From Brevibacterium aurantiacum (lineage in GTDB: Bacteria > Actinomycetota > Actinomycetes > Actinomycetales > Brevibacteriaceae), in the NCBI RefSeq assembly GCF_900169065.1, contig NZ_FXZB01000016.1, forward strand, positions 55,542 to 119,541: 64,000 nucleotides of DNA, given 5' to 3'. Of this stretch, positions 18,536 through 27,288 are shown piece after piece. The notes beneath the pieces were generated by a model that worked only from the letters and a program-made list of their open reading frames with translations, was not told the origin of the DNA and ran no database searches. A program made the position numbers and the translations under genes. Each line of letters opens with the position of its first letter. Within the stretch, counting starts at the first letter, position 1.

Positions 18536-18578
18536 GACTGTTGTTACGCTGAGTCTGCGCGCATGGAGAGGAACGACA

Positions 18579-19469
18579 ATGTGGATCGATGGCCTACCTT
18601 CGGGCGTGCTCGATTCTTCGCGGGACGAGCCTCTTCACCGGCAGCTGAGCGAAGTGATTCGGCAAGGCATAGCGGAAGGTGCGCTTCCTCCGGGCACGCG
18701 GCTGCCGACGGAAGCAGACTTCCAGGGTAAGTTCGGAATCTCACGATCCGTCGTTCGACAAGCGATGGCGGCATTGACCAATGACAACCTCATCCAGCGC
18801 GGACGTGGTCGTGGCAGCGTCGTTGCTCCGCAGCATGAACACCACCGGGCCGTGCAGAAGATGTCTGGCCTCTCCGCTCAATTCTCGAACTCTGGCGATT
18901 CCGTCACGACGGAGATCATCTCGCTCGAACGTGCAGCTGATCCACGTGCCCAAAAGGCGCTGGGCACTTCAGAACTGCTCGCGCTCAACCGCCGCCGCAG
19001 TGTCGATGGCGAGTCGATTGCCATTATTCATACTTGGCTTCCGCTCAGCCTTGTGCCAGGACTCGAAGCGAAAGATCTGGTGGACTCGTCTCTGCATGAG
19101 ACCCTGCGCGCGCGATTCGGAATCCCTGTGACAGCAGGCCATCGTCAAGTCCGGGCTGTATCGGCGTCGGCAGAATTGTCCGCGTCGCTCGCGGTGCCGC
19201 TGGCCGCGCCGCTCCTGGTGCTCGAAGGCACCAGTTGTGACGACCAAGGCAATGCCATCGAGTACTTCTGCACCTGGCATCGCGCTGATCGTGTGGTCTT
19301 CGACGTTGAGGCGATTTCAGATCCCCCCGGAAGCCGACTTTTATCGACGCCGAAGCAGACTTCACTTCCGCAAAACGGTGCGGCTGATGCGACCGATCTG
19401 AGTGAAACAGCACGATCCATCGCTACTCAGATGAATGATCTTGCGAAGCGCATGAGCCGGCTGGGCTGA
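18579..19469 (+). CDS. GntR family (HutC-type) transcriptional regulator
   Basis: A 296-residue regulator. The N-terminal winged helix (PLHRQLSEVIRQGIAEGALPPGTRLPTEADFQGKFGISRSVVRQAM) spans about residues 14-70 and is followed by a UTRA-type ligand domain (about 90-245) and a short C-terminal tail. ATG 18579 follows GGAGAGGAAC; a longer in-frame ORF runs inside pdxA2 and is rejected. It is the last gene of the acid-sugar operon and probably represses it through the dyad before kdgT. Confidence 0.87.
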   Translation: MWIDGLPSGVLDSSRDEPLHRQLSEVIRQGIAEGALPPGTRLPTEADFQGKFGISRSVVRQAMAALTNDNLIQRGRGRGSVVAPQHEHHRAVQKMSGLSAQFSNSGDSVTTEIISLERAADPRAQKALGTSELLALNRRRSVDGESIAIIHTWLPLSLVPGLEAKDLVDSSLHETLRARFGIPVTAGHRQVRAVSASAELSASLAVPLAAPLLVLEGTSCDDQGNAIEYFCTWHRADRVVFDVEAISDPPGSRLLSTPKQTSLPQNGAADATDLSETARSIATQMNDLAKRMSRLG

Positions 19470-19503
19470 GCGCGACAAGTTCATCATCAGGGTGTGGCCC
19501 GCT

Positions 19504-20385
19504 TCAGAGCTCGGGGAACTCCACCCCAGTCAGCTCCTCCGACACAGCCCAAAGGCGCCGTGCCACCTCGGCGTCTTGCGCCTCGCGAGAGCGGCCGACG
19601 AGCTTCGGCTGTCCGAAGGTCTCCTTGAAACGGCGCGGCCCGACATAGCTGTTGCCCGGGATGTCGGCTGTCGCTGCGCACAGTGTCGGCACCGCACCCT
19701 GCTGCTCGTCCTGCGAGATCAGACCGATCACAGCCTCGGTGACGGACGCAAGCAGGCGGTTGCCCTGCAGTCGGTAGAGGTTCGTCGCCGCCAGACCCGG
19801 ATGGGCAGCGGTCGCGATGACGGACGAGCCCACCTCGGTGAGCCGGCGCTGGAGTTCGGAGGTGAAGAGGAGGTTCGCCAGCTTTGACTGCCCGTAGGCC
19901 GGCATCGGCTTATACGGTCTGCGTTCCCAACTGAGGTCATCGAAGTCGATGGTCCCCATTCGATGTCCGATCGAGGACACGGTGACCACCCGATCTCGGA
20001 TCTGGGGAAGAAGCAGGTTTGTCAGGGCGAAATGGCCCAGATGGTTCGTGCCGAACTGGGATTCGAACCCGTCAGCAGTGCGCCCCAGGGGCGGGGCCAT
20101 GATCCCCGCATTGTTGATGAGGATGTCGATCGGGTCGGAAAATTCCTCGGCGAAGGCACGCACCGAGGCGAGATCGGCGAGGTCGAGTTCTCGCACATCG
20201 ACAGGTCCGCGCATCGACTTCGCCGCGGCCCGTCCCTTGTCCAGGTTGCGCACCGCCAGCACGACATGTGCATCCATGCCCGCAAGCATGGACGCTGTGC
20301 CTCGGCCGATTCCGCTGTTGCCACCGGTGATGACGATGGTGCGGTCAGCCGCTGATGCGATGTTGCCATCGAGCCTATTGCCCAT
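19504..20385 (-). CDS. Short-chain dehydrogenase/reductase (retinol-dehydrogenase-like)
   Basis: A 293-residue SDR. The cofactor motif TGGNSGIGRGTA is at about 21-32, NNAG at about 91, the catalytic serine in VTVSSIGHRMG and the YGQSKLANLLFTSEL motif (Tyr-x-x-x-Lys) at about 165. The C-terminal region with ...NSYVGPRRFKETFG is typical of the light-dependent protochlorophyllide reductase/retinol-dehydrogenase-like group. The substrate is unknown. It is divergent from the ABC exporter genes and convergent with the GntR gene. Confidence 0.85.
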   Translation of the reverse strand: MGNRLDGNIASAADRTIVITGGNSGIGRGTASMLAGMDAHVVLAVRNLDKGRAAAKSMRGPVDVRELDLADLASVRAFAEEFSDPIDILINNAGIMAPPLGRTADGFESQFGTNHLGHFALTNLLLPQIRDRVVTVSSIGHRMGTIDFDDLSWERRPYKPMPAYGQSKLANLLFTSELQRRLTEVGSSVIATAAHPGLAATNLYRLQGNRLLASVTEAVIGLISQDEQQGAVPTLCAATADIPGNSYVGPRRFKETFGQPKLVGRSREAQDAEVARRLWAVSEELTGVEFPEL

Positions 20386-20433
20386 AAGGCCATCGTAAGC
20401 CCAAGTGAGACGTTCATGACTCCTCGCAAAATG

Positions 20434-20452
20434 TTAGGGTAGCCTTCGTGCC
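20434..20452. promoter_or_regulatory. Possible DtxR/IdeR iron-box half-site
   Basis: TTAGGGTAGCCTTCGTGCC overlaps the assumed GTG start of the ABC exporter gene. The first 12 bases match the DtxR/IdeR consensus (TTAGGTTAGCCT) at all but one position; the second half does not match. It could mark iron control of the exporter pair. The one-sided match keeps confidence low. Confidence 0.3.
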
Positions 20453-22142
20453 GCAGACTCCCTCATCAGGTTCGATGCTTCTCCGCAGAGCCGTCCGCCG
20501 GCGGCTCGGTTTCCTGCTTCCCGGCGTCATCACGATGTCGCTGTGGCAGGTCTGTGAGGCACTCGTCCCCGTGGCCATCGGCATCGTCGTCGACGTCGCG
20601 ATCATCCCGCTCTCCCTCCCGATGCTCCTCGTCTCCATCCTCGGCATCGCCCTGCTCTTCACCGTGCTCAGCCTCGGCTACAGATTCGGTGCACGATTGT
20701 GCAACTTTGCCCGCGAACATGAGGCGCACGCCCTGCGCGTGGAAATCACCCACGCAGCTCTCACCTCGGCGAACCTTCCACCCGACCGCGCCTCCGGTGA
20801 GGTCCTCTCGATCGCCTCGGCAGACGCGGACACGGCAGCCCAGTCCTTCGCCCAGCTGGGACGAGGAATCGCCTCGGTGCTGGGCATGATCACGGCCGCC
20901 GTCTTCCTCCTCATCGCTGACCCCGTGACCGGACTCGTCGTCCTCATTGCAGTGCCCATCGGGCTGCTCATCGTTGCCCTGCCCGGACGATCCGTGTCCA
21001 CCAAGGCCAACGCACAGCTCGAGGCCGTGGCGCGAGCCGGCCGGTCGGCCTCCGACCTCATGCACGGGCTGCGCGTGATCAAGGCCATGGGCGGAGAAAC
21101 CTGGGCCGTGGACCGCTACCGTCACACCTCGGACGAGGCCGCGACCGCCGGCATCGCCACCGGTGAGAGGACCGGCCGCCTCGCCGGCCTCGGAGCACTC
21201 GTCATGTCGGTCGTGCTCGCCATCGTCCTCATCGTCGCCGGCCTGCGCCTCATCGACGGACAGATGAGCGTGGGCGCACTCATCGGCATCCTCGGTATGA
21301 CCGCATTCCTCACCGAACCGATGCGCGCGCTGGCCGAGATCGTCGGCCTCTTCGCCCAATCCCACGGAGCAGCCCAACGGATCACCCAACTGCTGAACGA
21401 CATAGACGATGCCGAGCCGACGACAGCACCGTCGGACGCACCAGCACCGACCGTCGATATCGACGACGAGGCGATCAGCATCCGCGATTGGTCCGTGGGG
21501 GAGGAGCGCACGGTCGACGTCACCACCAACTTCGGCACCCTGACCTGCATCGTCACAGAGGACCCCGCACCGGAGTCGGCGCTTCTCGCCGCCCTGAGCA
21601 CCCACGCCCGCGGTACCACGGTGGGGCAGATGCTCGTCTCACCGCACACGGTCGACCTGTTCGAGGGCACCATCCGCTCCAACATCACCATGATCCCGGG
21701 TGCCGGCGAGGCCCCTGTGAGCGCCGAGGTGCTGGCCGCCTCGGGTGTCGACGAACTCCTTGGTCTCGTCGAGAATGGACTCGACCACCGCATCCAGGAA
21801 CTCGGCGGCAACCTCTCCGGTGGTCAGCGCCAAAGGGTGGCCCTGGCCAGGGCCCTGCACGCCGACCCGCAGGTCCTTATCCTCCACGAACCCACGACCG
21901 CGGTCGACGCCGTCACCGAAGCACGCATAGCCTCCGGCCTTCAGGACCTGCGCAGCTCACGCGGTGGTGCCGCCACGCTCATCTTCACCAGCTCACCGGC
22001 CTTCCTCGCGGCCGCCGACTCGGTCGTGTTCGTGCCCACCACCGGCCCCAGCCTCGTGGGCAAGCACGCCGAGCTCCTCGCCGCCGCGGACGACTCTGCT
22101 GCAGACGCCGCCGCAGCCTACCGAAACGCGGTGACCCGATGA
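20448..22142 (+). CDS. ABC exporter half-transporter with degenerate ATP site (subunit A)
   Basis: A 564-residue membrane-ATPase fusion. An ABC exporter membrane domain with about six helices spans residues 20-310; the nucleotide-binding domain starts near 340. The Walker A lysine motif is missing: the expected GxxGxGKS position reads TCIVTEDPAPESALL (about 366-380). The signature LSGGQRQR (about 455) is intact, while Walker B reads VLILHEPTTAVD with His in place of the usual Asp. It starts with GTG and has no strong ribosome site; ATG 20475 is an alternative. It overlaps the next gene by ATGA and must work as a heterodimer with it. Confidence 0.83.
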   Translation: MPQTPSSGSMLLRRAVRRRLGFLLPGVITMSLWQVCEALVPVAIGIVVDVAIIPLSLPMLLVSILGIALLFTVLSLGYRFGARLCNFAREHEAHALRVEITHAALTSANLPPDRASGEVLSIASADADTAAQSFAQLGRGIASVLGMITAAVFLLIADPVTGLVVLIAVPIGLLIVALPGRSVSTKANAQLEAVARAGRSASDLMHGLRVIKAMGGETWAVDRYRHTSDEAATAGIATGERTGRLAGLGALVMSVVLAIVLIVAGLRLIDGQMSVGALIGILGMTAFLTEPMRALAEIVGLFAQSHGAAQRITQLLNDIDDAEPTTAPSDAPAPTVDIDDEAISIRDWSVGEERTVDVTTNFGTLTCIVTEDPAPESALLAALSTHARGTTVGQMLVSPHTVDLFEGTIRSNITMIPGAGEAPVSAEVLAASGVDELLGLVENGLDHRIQELGGNLSGGQRQRVALARALHADPQVLILHEPTTAVDAVTEARIASGLQDLRSSRGGAATLIFTSSPAFLAAADSVVFVPTTGPSLVGKHAELLAAADDSAADAAAAYRNAVTR

Positions 22143-23941
22143 GTGAACAGTCTCCTCAGACCACACTGGCGATCGCCTCTCGGCGTCGCTCATTCGCCCA
22201 TCTGGCTCCGCTGCTGCGCGCCCGCTGGAACTGGCTCATCGTCCTCATCCTCGCCGGAATCGCCAACGCCGGTGCCGGACTCGTGGGACCGTGGGCGATC
22301 GGCCGCCTCGTCGACGAACTCCCTGCCGGAGCCGGCTCAGATGTCGTCATCACGTGCGCGATCGCCGTGGCCATCGCGGGCGTGGTCATGGCCTTGGGCA
22401 CCTGGATCGGCGCGTGGGCGCTGGCCCATATCGCGATGCCCGTCGTCGCAGACCTGCGCACACAGGTCGTCGACTCCGCGCTCACCCTCGAAGCACAGCG
22501 CATCGAATCGACGGGAACGGGTGACCTGGTCTCGAGGGTCGCCGACGATTCCCGCAAGATCAGTGAGGCCGCAGCGCAGGTGCTGCCACTCGTCGTCGAA
22601 TCACTCCTCATCGTCATCGTCTCCGCTGTCGGTCTGGCCGCGATCGATTGGCGCCTGGGCATCGTCGGCCTCGTCGCCCTGCCGATGTACTGGCTCACCC
22701 TGCGCTGGTATCTGCCCAGGTCGGAACCGCTCTACAAGGAGGAGCGCGCTGCCTTCGGGCGTCGCGCCGGACGTCTCCTCGGTGGACTCACCGGTGCCCG
22801 AACCCTGCGTGCCTACCGTGCGGAGTCCGGGGAGCTCTCCCGCATCGACGCCGCCTCAGGGCAGGCCCGGGACCTCTCGATCGGCGTATTCAGCTTCCTC
22901 ACCCGCGCCTTCTCACGCAATAACCGCGCCGAGGCTGTTGTGCTCTCTCTGCTCCTCATCGCCGGATTCGCCCTCGTCTACTTCGGGGAGACGACCGCTG
23001 GTGCCGTGACCACCGCGGCCCTGGTCTTCCACCGCCTGTTCAACCCGATCGGTGCCCTGGTCGGCCTCTTCGACCAGGTCCAATCCGCAGGTGCCTCACT
23101 GACCCGCATGGTCGGCGTCATCGATGAGGCAGCAAGCTCGCCGAGGCGGACGAACGACATCAGCATCGACCGTCCTGCCCTGGTGCTGGAGGACCTATGG
23201 TTTTCCTACGATGAGGATCCCGAATCGAGCAATCATGTCCTCAAGGGTGTGAGTCTGCGTCTGAACCCCGGTGAGGTCGTCGCCGTCGTCGGCACCACCG
23301 GGGCCGGGAAGTCGACGCTGGCCCGGATCGCTGCGGGACTTTCCGCACCCACCCGCGGCCGAGCTGAACTCGCCAGGGGCACAACCACCTCGGCGGGGGA
23401 GACGAAACGGTCGGTGTCACTGACCGAGCTGCCCGACGACAGGCTGCGCGGGCACATCACGATGGTCGCCCAGGAGGTGCACACGTTCACCGGGACCCTG
23501 CGTGAGAACGTGGCGCTGCCGGTCCCGGCGGCCACGGATGAGCAGATCATCGCGGCATTGGACACGGTCGGTGCCAGCTGGGCCACCGCACTGCCGCACG
23601 GGCTGGACACCGAGGTCGGTGACGGCGGCACACGCCTCAGCGCCGTTGAGGACCAGTCGATCGCCCTGGCCAGGCTGGTGCTTGCCGACCCCGACTTCGC
23701 GATCCTCGACGAGGCGACCGCGGAGGCCGGATCCGCCGGTGCTCACGTGCTCGAAGCATCTGCCCGTTCCGCCCTCGCCGGACGTGGTGCCCTCGTCGTC
23801 GCCCACCGCCTCAGCCAAGCCGAGACCGCTGACCGGGTTCTCGTCATGGAGCACGGACGGGTCGTCGAAGAGGGCCCGCACGAGGAGTTGGTCGCGGCAG
23901 GTGGCCGTTACGCCCAACTGTGGTCGGCGTGGTCGGCGTGA
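22139..23941 (+). CDS. ABC exporter half-transporter with intact Walker motifs (subunit B)
   Basis: A 600-residue partner of the preceding protein. The exporter membrane domain covers about residues 20-320. The nucleotide domain has an intact Walker A VVGTTGAGKSTL (about 382-393) and Walker B FAILDEAT with the catalytic glutamate (about 520), but its signature is altered to RLSAVEDQS (normally LSGGQ, about 498). With subunit A's intact LSGGQ this gives one complete and one dead ATP site. The layout is similar to small heterodimeric exporters and IrtAB-like transporters. The cargo is unknown. Confidence 0.85.
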   Translation: MSEQSPQTTLAIASRRRSFAHLAPLLRARWNWLIVLILAGIANAGAGLVGPWAIGRLVDELPAGAGSDVVITCAIAVAIAGVVMALGTWIGAWALAHIAMPVVADLRTQVVDSALTLEAQRIESTGTGDLVSRVADDSRKISEAAAQVLPLVVESLLIVIVSAVGLAAIDWRLGIVGLVALPMYWLTLRWYLPRSEPLYKEERAAFGRRAGRLLGGLTGARTLRAYRAESGELSRIDAASGQARDLSIGVFSFLTRAFSRNNRAEAVVLSLLLIAGFALVYFGETTAGAVTTAALVFHRLFNPIGALVGLFDQVQSAGASLTRMVGVIDEAASSPRRTNDISIDRPALVLEDLWFSYDEDPESSNHVLKGVSLRLNPGEVVAVVGTTGAGKSTLARIAAGLSAPTRGRAELARGTTTSAGETKRSVSLTELPDDRLRGHITMVAQEVHTFTGTLRENVALPVPAATDEQIIAALDTVGASWATALPHGLDTEVGDGGTRLSAVEDQSIALARLVLADPDFAILDEATAEAGSAGAHVLEASARSALAGRGALVVAHRLSQAETADRVLVMEHGRVVEEGPHEELVAAGGRYAQLWSAWSA

Positions 23942-23966
23942 TGTTGCGGCCGGGGCGCGTGGACGC

Positions 23967-25232
23967 TCAGCGCCAGCGCTGCCAGGCTGCCTGACGGCTG
24001 ACGTCGGCCATCTCGGCCACCCGGGCCCAGGAATTGTGCTCGGCCATCGTGCGAGCACTGGTCCCCAGAGCCTCACCGACCTCGGCGGAGAGGCTGAGCA
24101 GAGCCGAAAACGCCTCGGGGTCCGGCGAATGGGACAGATCGTGGACGGCCTGCCGTGCTGTGTCGAGCAGATCGGCCACAGCGGAGCCCGCGAATTCCCT
24201 GACCGGGTCCGTGATCGGCTGGTTCTCGGGCTGCCCGTCGACAGGTATCGGTTCGGGGCTGTCTTCATCGAGGGTCACGATGATCATCTCCTCGGTAGAG
24301 TTCAGGCTGCGGGTCCAGGTGCGGTCGTGCCAATGATATTCGACCTCGCCTCGCAGCGGCAGATAGACGGCAGTGTACAGGGTGCCGAAGGCGTTGTCGT
24401 AGTCGTCGCTGAAGACTCCGGGGCTGAGCATTCTCTCGGCCAGCTCCTGCACATCGCACCCCTGTTCCACTGCCTCGGTGAGCAAGTCCTGTCGCTCGAG
24501 GCTGCGGAATCGTCGTGCATGTTCGGGGAACTCCGGGTGGCGACCGCGATGGTTCGTCGCCACCGGATCATCGATGACCTCCGGGGCCATCCCGGGACCG
24601 ACGTAGGCCGTCACTGCTGTGCCGTCGGCATCGATCATGGTCAGGTTGTAGAACATGGACACCGGTATCGTCTCGAGTCGGCGCAGGGCCTCCGGCACGG
24701 AGTCGGCGACCTCCAGCAGGAAGCGCACGACCAGCGGAGCGGCGAAGCCGTCACCGTCGCCTGGACGCCCACCGAAGGCCAAGGAGACGGCGAGTCCGTC
24801 CTCGTTCATCCCATCGAGGAGACCCCATAGGCAGTCGGAGGTCCCGATCACCCGGCGTGAGCCGAAGCGAGTCGAGGCGTGGACCTGTTCGAACAGCTCC
24901 AACCCGTAGTCATAGTTGCGCACCAGCGCCGGCTCATGTGATTGCAAGGCAACCTGTGAACAGCCGGGGAGGAAACGCGGCGGGTTCCACAGGGTGAGCA
25001 TGCGTGCCGCGGTCTCGTCCCCGCGTGCGAGTTCGACCAGGCGCTGCCAGGTGGGGACGAGTTCGGGCATGTGTTCGCGCAGTTTGGCCTCGGCTGTGGC
25101 CAGACTGGGCCGAGCGAGATCCCCGTCGCGGAGGTACCACGCCCGGTAGCCGGGCCAGACGGCATCGAACAGTGACTGCCAGCGGGTCGAGGGGCGGTCT
25201 TCGGTGATTGCAAAGAAATTGAATGAAGTCAT
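23967..25232 (-). CDS. C45-type (acyltransferase/amidohydrolase) Ntn hydrolase with C-terminal HTH
   Basis: A 421-residue protein related to penicillin isopenicillin-N acyltransferase-type C45 hydrolases. A prodomain of about 90 residues ends at FLPG-Cys (Cys91), the likely self-cleavage site and N-terminal nucleophile. It is followed by VRNYDYG and SDCLWGLLDGMNEDGLAVSLAFGG, typical of the family. The final 20 residues (WARVAEMADVSRQAAWQRW) look like a helix-turn-helix of the kind common in actinobacterial DNA-binding proteins, an unusual fusion. The start codon lies two bases from a large palindrome and has no Shine-Dalgarno sequence. The substrate, an amide or acyl compound, is unknown. Confidence 0.75.
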   Translation of the reverse strand: MTSFNFFAITEDRPSTRWQSLFDAVWPGYRAWYLRDGDLARPSLATAEAKLREHMPELVPTWQRLVELARGDETAARMLTLWNPPRFLPGCSQVALQSHEPALVRNYDYGLELFEQVHASTRFGSRRVIGTSDCLWGLLDGMNEDGLAVSLAFGGRPGDGDGFAAPLVVRFLLEVADSVPEALRRLETIPVSMFYNLTMIDADGTAVTAYVGPGMAPEVIDDPVATNHRGRHPEFPEHARRFRSLERQDLLTEAVEQGCDVQELAERMLSPGVFSDDYDNAFGTLYTAVYLPLRGEVEYHWHDRTWTRSLNSTEEMIIVTLDEDSPEPIPVDGQPENQPITDPVREFAGSAVADLLDTARQAVHDLSHSPDPEAFSALLSLSAEVGEALGTSARTMAEHNSWARVAEMADVSRQAAWQRWR

Positions 25233-25234
25233 GC

Positions 25235-25279
25235 GTCAAGGTTAAGTTGACACTCCTGGTGTGTCAACTTAACCTTGAC
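25235..25279. promoter_or_regulatory. 19-bp perfect palindrome at the C45 hydrolase start
   Basis: Perfect 19-bp inverted arms (25,235-25,253 and 25,261-25,279) with a 7-base centre. Each arm is itself nearly palindromic (GTCAA-N2-TTAA-N-TTGAC-like), resembling SoxR/MerR-type boxes built on TCAAGTTAACTTGA. It begins two bases upstream of the C45 hydrolase start and covers the position of any ribosome site. It is probably an operator for one or two dimers and may also shape the transcript's 5' end. Confidence 0.6.
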
Positions 25280-25325
25280 AAGACTTGGTGATTGGATCTT
25301 TCACCGGCCGCGAGACGAACTGCGA

Positions 25326-26693
25326 TCAGCTGAGCCCCAGAATCGTCGTGGCAATGGTGAAGTAGATGATCAGGCCGGTGGCGTCGCAGAACGTGGAGAT
25401 GAACGGGTTGGAGAACACCGCCGGATCCGCCCCGACGCGCTTCGCGATGATCGGCATCAGTCCGCCCACGGTCGCGGCCATCATGCACACTGACAGCAGA
25501 GTCAGTCCGATGACCAGACCGATCGGCCACCCATAGACCAGACCGGCGACGATGAAGCCCAGGGTGCCGAGCACAGCTCCCAGCAGTGCACCGACCCGCA
25601 GCTCGCGCCAGATGACTTTCCCGAGGTCGCGGATTCTCACCTCGCCCACGGCCAGTGCCCGGGTCACTGTCGTTGCGGCCTGGTTGCCGGTATTGCCTCC
25701 CGTGCCGGTGAGCAGCGGGATGAAGAGAGCGAGGATGACGACCTGGTCGAGCCGATCCTCATAGACCTCGAGAACCTGGACGGTGAGGATTGCGGAGACG
25801 GCGAGGACGAGCAGCCACACGATGCGGCTCTTGACCAGCCGGAAGATCGTCGAGGACAGGTAGGAGCGGTCGAGGGGTTCGGAGCCGCTGGAGCGGGCGA
25901 TGTCCTCGGCGTCCTCCTCATCGACGATGTCGAGGACGTCGTCCATGGTCAGGATCCCGACGAGGCGGTCCTCCTGGTCCACGACCGGCATCGCAATGAG
26001 CCGGTGGGAGAGGAACTGGCGGGAGGCGACCTCACGGTCGGTCAGCGCCTGCGTGCTGATGGATTCGCGCACCAGGTCCCCGACGGGAGCCTCGGCCTCG
26101 GCGGCGATGAGGTTACGCAGTGACACCACGCCCAAGAGGACACGACCGACCCCGACGACGGGCAGGAGGTAGACGGTCTCGGGACCGTCGATGCGAGCGC
26201 GGACGACCTCCATCGCCTCGGCGGCGGTCCAATCCTCGTGGAGGCTGAGCACCTCGGGTGACATGTACCGGCCGATCGCCTTCTTCGGGTAGCCGAGGAC
26301 CGCGGTGGTCATCTCGCGTTCTTCGGCATCGAGTCCGCTCATCAGCCTGCGGGCGACGTTGGCGGGAAGTTCGCCGAAGAGTTCGGCACGGTCGTCGGGG
26401 TCGAGGCCCTCGACGATGTGGGCGACCTCCGGTTCCCGCAGGCTCTGGATCAGTTCCGCCTGGTAACCCGGAGGAAGGTTCTCGAAGACGGCAAGAGCTT
26501 CATCCTTATCCAGGATGCGGAAAAGGACCGCCGACTGCAGGGGTGTGCTCGTGTGGACGAGGCGGGTCAGCTCGGGGAGGGGAACCTGGTGGGCAAGTTC
26601 GGCGATCTCGTCCATCGCGGCCCGGTCGATGCGTCCCGACAGCGCGGATTCGAGGCGGTCGGCCGCCGAGTTCTCCACCGTCATATCAGTCAT
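25326..26693 (-). CDS. mgtE: Magnesium transporter MgtE
   Basis: A 455-residue Mg2+ channel. The N-terminal MgtE domain (about 20-130, with LPPGYQAELIQSLREPEVAHIVEGLDPDDRAEL) is followed by two CBS domains (about 135-260, including VVDQEDRLVGILTMDDVLDIVDEEDAEDI). The C-terminal five-helix pore (about 285-455) has the conserved TGTGGNTGNQAATTVTRALA. The length is normal for MgtE (about 450). AAGGAG precedes the start. CBS domains normally close the pore when cytosolic Mg2+ is high. It stands alone. Confidence 0.93.
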   Translation of the reverse strand: MTDMTVENSAADRLESALSGRIDRAAMDEIAELAHQVPLPELTRLVHTSTPLQSAVLFRILDKDEALAVFENLPPGYQAELIQSLREPEVAHIVEGLDPDDRAELFGELPANVARRLMSGLDAEEREMTTAVLGYPKKAIGRYMSPEVLSLHEDWTAAEAMEVVRARIDGPETVYLLPVVGVGRVLLGVVSLRNLIAAEAEAPVGDLVRESISTQALTDREVASRQFLSHRLIAMPVVDQEDRLVGILTMDDVLDIVDEEDAEDIARSSGSEPLDRSYLSSTIFRLVKSRIVWLLVLAVSAILTVQVLEVYEDRLDQVVILALFIPLLTGTGGNTGNQAATTVTRALAVGEVRIRDLGKVIWRELRVGALLGAVLGTLGFIVAGLVYGWPIGLVIGLTLLSVCMMAATVGGLMPIIAKRVGADPAVFSNPFISTFCDATGLIIYFTIATTILGLS

Positions 26694-26796
26694 GACTGCT
26701 CCTTAGCGTCCGGGGCCCGGGTGATCGCTGTCCAGCCTATGTCACCGTGAGACGCCGGGCCCAAAGCGGCCCGCTGGTGACGGGTACGATCGTTAT

Positions 26797-27279
26797 ATGG
26801 TGGGGCACGACAACTACGCGACGAACTATGTGACCGGGACTCTCACCAAGTGGGTGCGACGCTCGACGCTGCTTGCCACTGGAGTGCTCTCCGCGGTTCT
26901 GCTGGCCGGCTACCCGTTTCTGCCCGATCTGATTCCCACTCACTTCGACCTTGCGGGCAGGGCCGACAGCTACGGTCCGAGCTGGACTCTGTTCGTCCTC
27001 GTCGGTCTGCTCTGTGTGCTCATCGCCGCAACCTCATGGTTGTCCACTCGGCCGCAGATGCTCAACTTCCCGGTCGTCGTGACCGCAGAGAACGCGCAGT
27101 CCGTCTTTCGGGAGTCTGAACGGATGATGGTGTGGGTCTCAGCGGCCCTGTTCATCGTCTACGTCGGCACCGCCATCTCTGTCTGGGGCGGCTACGGCGC
27201 CCCATTCTTCCTCGCCGGCATCCTCGGCCTGGCGACCGCGACGATCCTCGGGGTCAAACGAACACTCTCGGCCGGTTGA
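26797..27279 (+). CDS. DUF1648/SdpI-like membrane protein
   Basis: A 160-residue membrane protein with about four helices: LLATGVLSAVLLAGY (about 25-45), TLFVLVGLLCVLIAAT (about 65-85), MVWVSAALFIVYVG (about 108-125) and PFFLAGILGLATATIL (about 133-150). The segment FLPDLIPTHFDLAGRADSYG matches the short soluble signature of the DUF1648 domain found in SdpI-like immunity/membrane proteins. Function in this organism is unknown. It is convergent with the universal stress protein gene. Confidence 0.7.
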   Translation: MVGHDNYATNYVTGTLTKWVRRSTLLATGVLSAVLLAGYPFLPDLIPTHFDLAGRADSYGPSWTLFVLVGLLCVLIAATSWLSTRPQMLNFPVVVTAENAQSVFRESERMMVWVSAALFIVYVGTAISVWGGYGAPFFLAGILGLATATILGVKRTLSAG

Positions 27280-27288
27280 GCTTCCGCT

